From the NCBI GenBank assembly GCA_002868985.1, contig PKTV01000101.1, forward strand, positions 1 to 6,128: a stretch of DNA of 6,128 bases. The letters run 5' to 3'. Position 1 is the first letter of the stretch; each line of letters begins with the position of its first letter. A program made the translations under genes and the position numbers. Source of the DNA: Desulfobacteraceae bacterium (GTDB taxonomy: Bacteria; Desulfobacterota; Desulfobacteria; Desulfobacterales; UBA11574). The notes below the pieces were generated by a model. It saw nothing but the letters and a program-made list of their open reading frames with translations, searched no databases and had not been told where the DNA came from. Below are positions 1 through 5,315 of the stretch, piece after piece.

Positions 1-10
1 CAATGTTAGA

Positions 11-844
11 TTAATTGCTGTCCTTCCAGGCATCTTCCCAGAGTTGCGCCTTGTAGATGATGCGAGCATCCCCCTCAAGATAAATGTCGCAATATTGACC
101 TTCTTTTTCTTTGAAAAAAATATTCAGATATCCACCGCTTCGTGTCAGAACAGAGAGCGGAGAGTCTAATTTCATTTTATGCGCCATAATAATGGCACTT
201 GCAGCAGCCCCTGTACCACAGGCCAACGTTTCATCTTCAACGCCACGTTCATACGTGCGGATGGCAAGGGTATTGTCTTTTATATGACAAACGAAATTAA
301 CATTGGTACCGGCAGGTGAAAACTGGTCGTGGTACCGGATTTCTCTTCCTATTTTAACAATATCGACATCGTCGATACTGTCATTTACAATCACGACATG
401 TGGAACACCCGTGTTGACACTGGAGATGGAAAGCAAACCGTTTTTAAGTTCGATGGTATCATCCGTCTTGAGGTCTAACGGATCTGTCATTTTGACTTTA
501 ACACGATCTTTGATTACCTCTGCTTTAACAAGGCCGGCCAGTGTCTCAAAAGACATATTCGACCCTGCAATATCATTTAAATATGCAAAGCGCGCAACAC
601 ACCGGGCACCGTTTCCGCACATCTCTGCATCACTGCCGTCAGAATTAAAAAATCGCCATTTAAAATCTGCACTGTCCGTATTTTCTACGAGTATCAAACC
701 ATCCGCACCAACAGCCATCTTTCTGCGGCACACTTTGGCGATAAATTTCGACAGGCCGTTTTCATCGATAATGTTATTGCGGTTGTCAATGATAATGAAG
801 TCGTTACCACTACCGCTCATTTTATAAAATTCTATTTTTTTCAT
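11..844 (-). CDS. dapF: Diaminopimelate epimerase
   Basis: Cytoplasmic enzyme that interconverts LL- and meso-diaminopimelate, supplying meso-DAP for peptidoglycan and for the LysA reaction. It is a cofactor-independent two-base racemase. Seen: the N-terminal MSGSGNDF block (residues 9-16), the first catalytic cysteine in AEMCGNGARC (Cys76) and the second in ETLACGTGAA (Cys209), plus NTGVPHVV and GTNVNF blocks between them. At 277 residues from this start it has normal family length. The start is a choice: ATG at 844 gives MKKIEFYKMSGSGNDF, the usual family N-terminus, while an in-frame ATG at 871 would add nine residues (MVIDSKFSE). Neither has a well-spaced Shine-Dalgarno: AGGG abuts the 871 ATG and GCGAG abuts the 844 ATG. 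The stop is TAA at 11-13. It is the last gene visible, 182 nt downstream of lysA. Function is very sure, exact start less so. Confidence 0.96.
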   Translation of the reverse strand: MKKIEFYKMSGSGNDFIIIDNRNNIIDENGLSKFIAKVCRRKMAVGADGLILVENTDSADFKWRFFNSDGSDAEMCGNGARCVARFAYLNDIAGSNMSFETLAGLVKAEVIKDRVKVKMTDPLDLKTDDTIELKNGLLSISSVNTGVPHVVIVNDSIDDVDIVKIGREIRYHDQFSPAGTNVNFVCHIKDNTLAIRTYERGVEDETLACGTGAAASAIIMAHKMKLDSPLSVLTRSGGYLNIFFKEKEGQYCDIYLEGDARIIYKAQLWEDAWKDSN

Positions 845-910
845 CTCGCTAAATTTAGAGTCAATAACCATCCCTAAAATGGTTTCTGTCTATTTTTATT
901 TTTGTTTCAC

Positions 911-934
911 CACAGAGGCACAGAGAACACAGAG
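911..934. repeat. Three tandem CACAGAG units
   Basis: The heptamer CACAGAG occurs at 911-917, 919-925 and 928-934, separated by one and then two bases, so the period is 8-9 nt. The block lies in the dapF-lysA spacer, directly beside a run of nine T at 939-947. Similar CACAGAG-rich strings occur, from memory, as dispersed non-coding repeats in many environmental bacterial genomes; that recollection cannot be checked here. No coding frame or known regulatory motif fits it. Confidence 0.7.
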
Positions 935-943
935 TTTGTTTTT

Positions 944-978
944 TTTTATCCAATCGTTGAGAGGTCGATTGGATAAAA
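944..978. repeat. Perfect 13-bp inverted repeat (hairpin)
   Basis: The arm at 944-956 (TTTTATCCAATCG) is exactly complementary to 966-978 (CGATTGGATAAAA), with a 9-nt loop TTGAGAGGT. It sits in the lysA-dapF spacer and would form a stem in the lysA-dapF transcript. The flanking T-run (939-947) lies on the plus strand before the stem. The minus-strand transcript would therefore have A rather than U after the stem, so this is not a standard intrinsic terminator for lysA. It may be an RNA-processing or stabilising stem, or part of a small mobile repeat together with the adjoining CACAGAG block. Confidence 0.75.
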
Positions 979-983
979 CCACT

Positions 984-996
984 ATCCCTTCGGGAT
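984..996. repeat. Short ATCCC/GGGAT hairpin
   Basis: ATCCC (984-988) and GGGAT (992-996) pair around a TTC triloop. On the plus strand a T6 run follows at 1001-1006, four bases after the stem, which gives a weak terminator-like outline for transcription entering from the left. For the minus-strand genes only TTTT follows, after AGTGG. The stem is too short to call a terminator with confidence. Confidence 0.35.
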
Positions 997-1026
997 GATA
1001 TTTTTTCTCTACAATATATCTACCAT

Positions 1027-2286
1027 TTAAACATCAAGAAACGGAGGAATCGATTCACCATTCACCAGATCCTCGTAACGCTCACGATCCCTGACAACAT
1101 AAAAGTTGTCATCTTTGACCATAACTTCGGCCACCCTCGGCCTTGAACAGTAATTGGAGGACATGGTAAAACCATAAGCACCCGCACTCATCACTGCAAG
1201 AAGATCGCCCTTTATCACATCGGAAATTTTGCGGTCCACTGCCAGAAAATCCCCGGTCTCGCAGATCGGTCCCACCACATCTGCCGTTATCTGTTGACCT
1301 TCATTATCTACGACCGGTTCAATGGCATGAAAAGCACTGTACAGTGTGGGTCGCATCAGATCGTTCATCCCCGCATCAGCAATAATAAACTCCTTGTCCT
1401 TACCCGACTTTCTGAACAGAACCTCTGTAACCAGTATTCCGGCGTTACCGACGATAACCCTTCCGGGTTCCAGAATAAGTTTTAACTGAGTGCCTTTAAG
1501 GGACGCTACGATTTCCTTGGCATATTCACGGGGATGGGGCGGCGATTCATCGTTATAGGTTATGCCAAGGCCTCCACCCATATCCAAGAATCGGATGTCG
1601 AGCCCAATTTTTCTGAGTTCATCAATCAAATCTTTTATACTTTCTAAAGCTTCGACAAAAGGTTTTGCATCAGTAATTTGCGATCCGATATGGCAATCAA
1701 TACCAACAACATCAATGTTCTCTAACCCTCTTGCGACATTATAACCCTCGATGGCTGCCTCTTTATCAATGCCAAACTTGTTTTTTTTAAGACCGGTCGA
1801 AATATAGGGGTGCGTTTTGGGATCAACGTCAGGGTTCACCCGAATCGCCACAGGTGCTATTGTTTCTAATATGCCGGCCCTTTTATTGATAAGCTCGAGT
1901 TCCTCGATGGACTCGACATTGAACATTAAAATGCCTGCTTCAAGGGCATAATCGATCTCATCGACACGCTTACCCACACCGGAATAAACAATTTTATCCG
2001 GAGAAAAACCTGCTTTTAAACCGCGATATAGTTCTCCGCCCGAGACAATATCAAGTCCGCTGCCAAGGCTTTCAAACAGCTTTAAAACAGACAGGTTTGT
2101 GTTGGCCTTTGCAGAGTAACACACGAGTCTGTCCAAGCCCTCGAAAGCCTCATCAAATATTAGATAATGGCGTTTTAATGTCGCATGGCTATATAAATAA
2201 AACGGCGTACCGATCTGTTCGGCTATTATTCGGACCGGAACATCCTCACAATACAATTCATTGTCGCGGTATTTAAAATGATGCAT
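1027..2286 (-). CDS. lysA: Diaminopimelate decarboxylase
   Basis: Cytoplasmic PLP enzyme (fold type III, alanine-racemase-like barrel plus beta domain) that decarboxylates meso-DAP to L-lysine, the last step of the DAP pathway. Seen: YSAKANTN with the PLP Schiff-base lysine (Lys60), the FNVES block, RVNPDVDPKTHPYISTGLKKNKFG (150-172), HIGSQ (His199), the phosphate-binding MGGGLG (236-241), EPGR (273-276), CETGD with the subunit-crossing cysteine (Cys342) and AYGF (Tyr371) near SSNYCSRPR. Length is 419 residues, normal for LysA. ATG at 2286 is preferred because AGGGA lies 4 nt upstream (2291-2295). The in-frame GTG at 2301 would add MNRDN but has no Shine-Dalgarno. The stop is TAA. It lies 192 nt after the lipoprotein gene and 182 nt before dapF, between repeat-bearing spacers. 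It reads as intact. Confidence 0.97.
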   Translation of the reverse strand: MHHFKYRDNELYCEDVPVRIIAEQIGTPFYLYSHATLKRHYLIFDEAFEGLDRLVCYSAKANTNLSVLKLFESLGSGLDIVSGGELYRGLKAGFSPDKIVYSGVGKRVDEIDYALEAGILMFNVESIEELELINKRAGILETIAPVAIRVNPDVDPKTHPYISTGLKKNKFGIDKEAAIEGYNVARGLENIDVVGIDCHIGSQITDAKPFVEALESIKDLIDELRKIGLDIRFLDMGGGLGITYNDESPPHPREYAKEIVASLKGTQLKLILEPGRVIVGNAGILVTEVLFRKSGKDKEFIIADAGMNDLMRPTLYSAFHAIEPVVDNEGQQITADVVGPICETGDFLAVDRKISDVIKGDLLAVMSAGAYGFTMSSNYCSRPRVAEVMVKDDNFYVVRDRERYEDLVNGESIPPFLDV

Positions 2287-2290
2287 ATTG

Positions 2291-2295
2291 TCCCT
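2291..2295 (-). promoter_or_regulatory. lysA ribosome binding site
   Basis: The minus strand reads AGGGA followed by CAAT and then ATG (2284-2286). This supports ATG 2286 over the upstream GTG at 2301, whose leader has no purine-rich site. Confidence 0.6.
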
Positions 2296-2305
2296 ATTCA
2301 CGTCT

Positions 2306-2321
2306 ATTACTAATAAGTAAT
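2306..2321. repeat. Small hairpin ahead of the lysA ribosome binding site
   Basis: ATTACT (2306-2311) pairs perfectly with AGTAAT (2316-2321) around a 4-nt AATA loop, about 10 nt upstream of the lysA Shine-Dalgarno. The stem is weak and AT-rich, and no regulator or ligand motif is recognised. It may have no function. Confidence 0.35.
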
Positions 2322-2369
2322 CGAGATGCTTTACATGAGCCTAACTACTTGAAATATTAAATTAAATGC

Positions 2370-2482
2370 CTAAAGTTTGAAGTGAGCTAAAGTGCCTAAA
2401 GTTATTGTTCATTTTTTTAAAAAATCTTTATTATCCATCCTTTAAACTTTAGCTCACTTTAGTTCACTTTAGTCACTTTTAA
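2370..2482. repeat. Opposed CTAAAGT repeats forming a long inverted repeat
   Basis: The left cluster has CTAAAGT at 2370-2376, 2387-2393 and 2396-2402. The right cluster has its complement ACTTTAG at 2446-2452, 2456-2462 and 2466-2472, at an exact 10-nt period, with a degenerate fourth unit at 2476-2482. The core stem is perfect over 13 bp, 2381-2393 against 2446-2458. It can extend inward (2397-2401 with 2440-2444) and outward (2370-2376 with 2466-2472). The block fills much of the lysA leader and its right end overlaps the stop codon of the lipoprotein gene. The centre is AT-rich (T7A6 near 2412-2424). There is no terminator-type U-run after the stem on the minus strand. Confidence 0.8.
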
Positions 2483-2619
2483 CTTTTTATGTTTTGTTCC
2501 CCTGATTTTTCCGTGGGCGGTCTGGGCGGTGCCTTTTTGCCGCATGCTGAAATTAAAGGCGCCAGCAAAATAGCAATAAAACATATTAAAACAAAACCCT
2601 TTTTTAGGATTTTTTTCAT
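2479..2619 (-). CDS. lptM: Small LptM/YifL-like outer-membrane lipoprotein
   Basis: This 46-residue protein has a lysine-rich start (MKKILKKG), a hydrophobic stretch (residues 8-24) and a lipobox I-S-A-C with the lipidated cysteine at 26, so it should be processed by signal peptidase II to a 21-residue lipoprotein. The mature start CGKKAPPRPP resembles the CG-K-P pattern of LptM (YifL), a short lipoprotein that in E. coli helps LptD/LptE mature. In E. coli yifL also neighbours dapF, and in other proteobacteria such a gene precedes lysA, so position supports the call. The start is fixed by an in-frame TGA two codons upstream. That TGA (2623-2625) is the natural argH stop, giving TGA-GGA-ATG, and GAGGA directly abuts the ATG, suggesting translational coupling to argH. 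The stop is TAA. The mature part is shorter than that of E. coli LptM, so the exact role is inferred. Confidence 0.75.
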   Translation of the reverse strand: MKKILKKGFVLICFIAILLAPLISACGKKAPPRPPTEKSGEQNIKS

Positions 2620-2622
2620 TCC

Positions 2623-2799
2623 TCAACCCATTTTTATCTTAAGCTCTTTCTCAGCCGCCTTTATTTCGGCCTTCACACATTTCGAGGCCGTTCCTCCAAT
2701 GGACTTTCTCCGGTTGATCATTTGATCAGTGGTTAAAATTTTGAATATGTCTTTTTTAATATGAGATGAAAAGGATTTTAACTCTTTGAGAGTGAGTTA
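2623..2799 (-). pseudogene. argH: Severed C-terminal tail of argH after the in-frame TAA
   Basis: Reading on from the TAA at 2797-2799 in the same frame gives 57 uninterrupted codons to a TGA at 2623-2625. The product begins LTLKELKSFSSHIKKDIF and includes RRKSIGGTASKCVKAEI near its end, matching the usual end of argininosuccinate lyase (the L-x-EL-x-x-FS block, then an R-x-S-x-GGT block, then a basic helix). With this tail the protein would have 462 positions counting the stop, the normal ArgH length. The TAA falls where the family usually has Glu or Asp, so one G-to-T change from GAA would explain it. The tail has no convincing start of its own (one internal ATG at 2719-2721, no Shine-Dalgarno seen). 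Confidence 0.88.
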
Positions 2800-2800
2800 A
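2778..2800. repeat. Perfect 7-bp palindrome containing the premature argH stop
   Basis: TTAACTC (2778-2784) and GAGTTAA (2794-2800) pair exactly around a 9-nt loop. The TAA stop (2797-2799) lies in the right arm. If the ancestral codon was GAA, the right arm was GAGTTCA, with one mismatch. Arms of this length are not rare in AT-rich DNA. Confidence 0.6.
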
Positions 2801-4011
2801 TGAAGCTCCTTTTTCTTGCTCGAAGCGTATGCAACCACCTCTCCGACACAGCTATGTGCCTGGCGAAACGGCATACCGCCAACCACAAGATAGTCCGCCA
2901 TATCGGTTGCATTTAAAAATCCCTTGGATGTCGCCCTCACCATTGTCTCTTGATTTATCTTCAGTTTGGGAAGCATTTTTATATAAATTTCAATGCATTT
3001 TTTTAATATATCTACAGTTTGGAACAAGGCGGTTTTATCTTCCTGCATGTCCCGATTATAAGACAATGGCAATGCCTTCATCATCGTCAAAAGGGAAATC
3101 AGATCTCCGAAAACACGCCCTGTCTTTCCCCGCACCAGTTCAGGCACATCAGGGTTTTTCTTTTGAGGCATAATGCTGCTGCCGGTGGCAAAGGAATCCG
3201 GAAGCTCAATAAAGCCGAATTCGGATGAAGACCATAAAATAAGTTCTTCTGACATGCGGCTTAAATGAACCATGCAGATACTTGCAGCTGATAGAAATTC
3301 AATGATAAAATCTCTGTCTGAAACCGCATCGATACTGTTCGCCGATACTTTGGGAAAATCGAGAAGTTGTGCCGTGTACTCCCTGTCAATGGGATATGTT
3401 GTTCCGGCAATGGCCGCACTTCCTAAGGGCAAAACGTTTATTCGCTTTAAACCGTCATTGAACCTGTCGATATCTCTTGAAAACATCTCATAATATGCCA
3501 TGAAATGATGGGACAAAAGAACCGGTTGAGCCCGCTGCAGGTGTGTATAACCGGGCAGAACAACATCAATGTATTTCTTTGCAAGGTCGACGATGACCTT
3601 TGCAAGCATAACAAGGTGCTTTACTGTAATTAACGTCTCATCCCTTAAGTACATCCTCACATCCAATACGACCTGGTCATTTCGGCTTCTTGCAGTATGA
3701 AGCTTCTGTGCAACCTTTCCAACTTTTTCGATAAGCCTGGTCTCAATGTGCATGTGAATATCTTCCAGGCCTATATCAAACTGGAACTCTCCCCGTTCAA
3801 TCTCTCGTTTGATCAAACCAAGTCCTTCAATCAATGCCAAAGCATCTTCGTCTGAAATAATAGACGCCTTTGCAAGCATGCGGCAGTGGGCAATACTTCC
3901 TTCAATATCATAAGAATATAAGCGTTTATCGAGATCAATGGAAGATGTAAAGTCTTCAACCATTCTATCCGTTTTTTCGGAAAACCTGCCGCTCCAAAGT
4001 TTTTCAGACAT
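2797..4011 (-). CDS. argH: Argininosuccinate lyase, truncated by an in-frame TAA
   Basis: This cytoplasmic tetrameric enzyme of the fumarase/aspartase superfamily cleaves argininosuccinate to arginine and fumarate, the last step of arginine synthesis. Seen: [10 protein letters not shown] at the start, EDIHMHIE (83-90), [10 protein letters not shown] (105-114), [10 protein letters not shown] with the conserved His157, TTYPIDREY (204-212), [11 protein letters not shown] (225-235) and the signature [12 protein letters not shown] with the flexible-loop serines (277-288). The open frame stops after 404 residues, inside the C-terminal region, against about 460 for the family; the remaining 57 codons follow in frame (2623-2796). 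ATG at 4011 is chosen because GAGG (4017-4020) lies 5 nt upstream; an in-frame GTG at 4017 overlaps that site. All active-site blocks are present, but loss of the C-terminal helices probably impairs folding or assembly. Family is certain; whether it works is not. Confidence 0.95.
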   Translation of the reverse strand: MSEKLWSGRFSEKTDRMVEDFTSSIDLDKRLYSYDIEGSIAHCRMLAKASIISDEDALALIEGLGLIKREIERGEFQFDIGLEDIHMHIETRLIEKVGKVAQKLHTARSRNDQVVLDVRMYLRDETLITVKHLVMLAKVIVDLAKKYIDVVLPGYTHLQRAQPVLLSHHFMAYYEMFSRDIDRFNDGLKRINVLPLGSAAIAGTTYPIDREYTAQLLDFPKVSANSIDAVSDRDFIIEFLSAASICMVHLSRMSEELILWSSSEFGFIELPDSFATGSSIMPQKKNPDVPELVRGKTGRVFGDLISLLTMMKALPLSYNRDMQEDKTALFQTVDILKKCIEIYIKMLPKLKINQETMVRATSKGFLNATDMADYLVVGGMPFRQAHSCVGEVVAYASSKKKELH

Positions 4012-4016
4012 GGACA

Positions 4017-4020
4017 CCTC
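4017..4020 (-). promoter_or_regulatory. argH ribosome binding site
   Basis: The minus strand reads GAGG, then TGTCC, then ATG (4009-4011). Spacing of 5 nt favours this ATG. The alternative GTG at 4015-4017 shares a base with the Shine-Dalgarno and is unlikely to be the start. Confidence 0.7.
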
Positions 4021-4028
4021 ACAAATAC

Positions 4029-4106
4029 AGGTAATAGGTATTGGGTTATAGGTCAGGTCTTGCAGGAGAATGTGGCCTTAGCCCTATTACCCATTACCTG
4101 TTACCT
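4029..4106. repeat. 25-nt inverted repeat of 7-nt GGTNNNR units between argG and argH
   Basis: The left arm 4029-4053 contains GGTAATA, GGTATTG and GGTTATA in exact 7-nt register (4030-4050), continuing as GGTCAGG (4051-4057). The right arm 4082-4106, read on the minus strand, contains GGTAACA, GGTAATG, GGTAATA, then GGG. The two arms pair at 21 of 25 positions with a 28-nt loop (4054-4081). In the arg transcript this stem begins 6 nt after the argG stop and ends 8 nt before the argH Shine-Dalgarno, so it could affect argH translation or RNA processing. No U-run follows, so it does not look like a terminator. Confidence 0.8.
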
Positions 4107-4112
4107 TTAATC

Positions 4113-5315
4113 TTATCTTTTCATCATCTTCCGAATTCTCAATCTAAGTGCATTCAAACGTATAAAACCTTCTGCATCTTTCTGTCGGTATACCGCATCG
4201 TCTTCAAATGTAGCAAAATCTTCGCTGTAAATAGACAAATCGGATTTACGCCCGAGAACCATACAGTTGCCTTTATATAGCTCTAAGCGTACCTTTCCCG
4301 AAACATTTTTCTGGGTCTGGTCGACCATATTCTGGAGCAGTTCCATCTCAGGTGAAAACCAGAAACCATAATACACCAGTTCGGAATACTTCGGAATCAG
4401 TGAATCACGTAAGTGCATGACTTCCCTGTCCATGGTAATCGATTCCATGGCCATATGTGCCGTCCTTAGCACCGTGCCGCCCGGAGTTTCATAGACGCCT
4501 CGAGATTTCATGCCCACGAAACGATTTTCGACGATATCCGCCCGCCCGATGCCGTGACGCCCTGCCAACCTGTTGAGCTCTTTAAGAAAATTCGACGGGG
4601 ACATATTTTCATCGTTTATCGCCACAGGATTACCCTGTTCAAACGTTATTTCGATAATCTCAGGTTCATCCGGGGCATCCTGTGGGGACACCGTCATGGT
4701 AAACATATCCACAGGCGGTTGTCTCCAGGGATCTTCAAGCTGGCCCCCCTCGAAACTGATGTGAAGAAGATTTCTATCGGTACTGTATGGCTTTGCATGC
4801 GTGGTCGGGACCTTGATACCATGTTGTTCGGCAAAAGCCATGAGAGCACTGCGAGAATTAAGATCCCATTCACGCCAAGGCGCAACAATCTTAATATTTG
4901 GGTCGATGGCCAGATAGCTGAGTTCAAACCTTACCTGATCGTTCCCCTTACCTGTTGCACCATGACTTACCGCATCCGCTCCTTCTATTTTTGCAATTTC
5001 CATCTGTCGCTTTGCAATCAGGGGCCTGGCAAGAGATGTGCCCAAAAGATACTGTCCTTCATAGATGGCATTGGCACGAAACGCCGGAAAAACATAATCT
5101 TTTACGAAAGTTTCCTGTAAATCATCGATATACACCTTACTTGCACCGGTGTTTATTGCATTCTCTTTTATTTGTTCGACTTCATCGTCCTGACCGATGT
5201 TCGCTGAGAAAGCGATAACATCACATTCATAGGTTTCAATGAGCCATTTTAGGATGACAGACGTATCGAGACCTCCTGAATATGCCAGAACAATTTTATT
5301 AATAGAGTCAGACAC
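4113..5315 (-). CDS. argG: Argininosuccinate synthase
   Basis: Cytoplasmic ATP-dependent ligase joining citrulline and aspartate to argininosuccinate via a citrullyl-AMP intermediate; N-type ATP pyrophosphatase fold. Seen: the P-loop SGGLDTS (13-19), SANIGQDDE (37-45), the substrate-binding [14 protein letters not shown] (118-131), APWREW (145-150), [17 protein letters not shown] and [23 protein letters not shown]. The 400 residues match the family's usual length and no residue looks broken. The start is GTG at 5313-5315, supported by AGGAG (5323-5327) placed 7 nt upstream; the argF stop TAG overlaps it by one base (TAGTG), so the two are translationally coupled. The stop is TAA. The downstream neighbour argH is separated by 101 nt holding an inverted repeat. 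Confidence 0.97.
   Translation of the reverse strand: MSDSINKIVLAYSGGLDTSVILKWLIETYECDVIAFSANIGQDDEVEQIKENAINTGASKVYIDDLQETFVKDYVFPAFRANAIYEGQYLLGTSLARPLIAKRQMEIAKIEGADAVSHGATGKGNDQVRFELSYLAIDPNIKIVAPWREWDLNSRSALMAFAEQHGIKVPTTHAKPYSTDRNLLHISFEGGQLEDPWRQPPVDMFTMTVSPQDAPDEPEIIEITFEQGNPVAINDENMSPSNFLKELNRLAGRHGIGRADIVENRFVGMKSRGVYETPGGTVLRTAHMAMESITMDREVMHLRDSLIPKYSELVYYGFWFSPEMELLQNMVDQTQKNVSGKVRLELYKGNCMVLGRKSDLSIYSEDFATFEDDAVYRQKDAEGFIRLNALRLRIRKMMKR

Noticed and set aside
303..827. 174-codon open frame on the plus strand
   Set aside because: It lies antisense inside dapF, its product shows no recognisable family and is serine/proline/leucine-rich as expected from a shadow frame. The dapF motifs on the other strand are unmistakable.
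944..978. Rho-independent terminator after lysA
   Set aside because: In the direction of transcription the stem is followed by A residues, not U; the T-run lies on the wrong side.
2370..2482. CRISPR-type array from regularly spaced repeats
   Set aside because: Units are only 7 nt at 10-nt spacing, occur in both orientations and have no unique spacers.
2489..2725. 78-codon plus-strand frame across the lipoprotein gene
   Set aside because: It overlaps both the argH tail and the lipoprotein gene on the opposite strand, each with clear family features. The frame has no recognisable content.
2623..2799. A frameshift or deletion as the cause of argH truncation
   Set aside because: The conserved tail is in the same frame as the body with normal spacing, so only a substitution at the TAA is needed.
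2797..2799. Genome-wide reassignment of TAA to an amino acid
   Set aside because: dapF, lysA, the lipoprotein gene and argG all end at TAA at their expected lengths, so TAA is a true stop here.
4012..4017. GTG at 4017 as the argH start (two extra residues)
   Set aside because: The GTG overlaps the Shine-Dalgarno GAGG, whereas ATG 4011 is correctly spaced and gives the usual [10 protein letters not shown] start.
4554..5120. 188-codon open frame on the plus strand
   Set aside because: It is antisense to the well-conserved argG and has no plausible ribosome binding site or domain.
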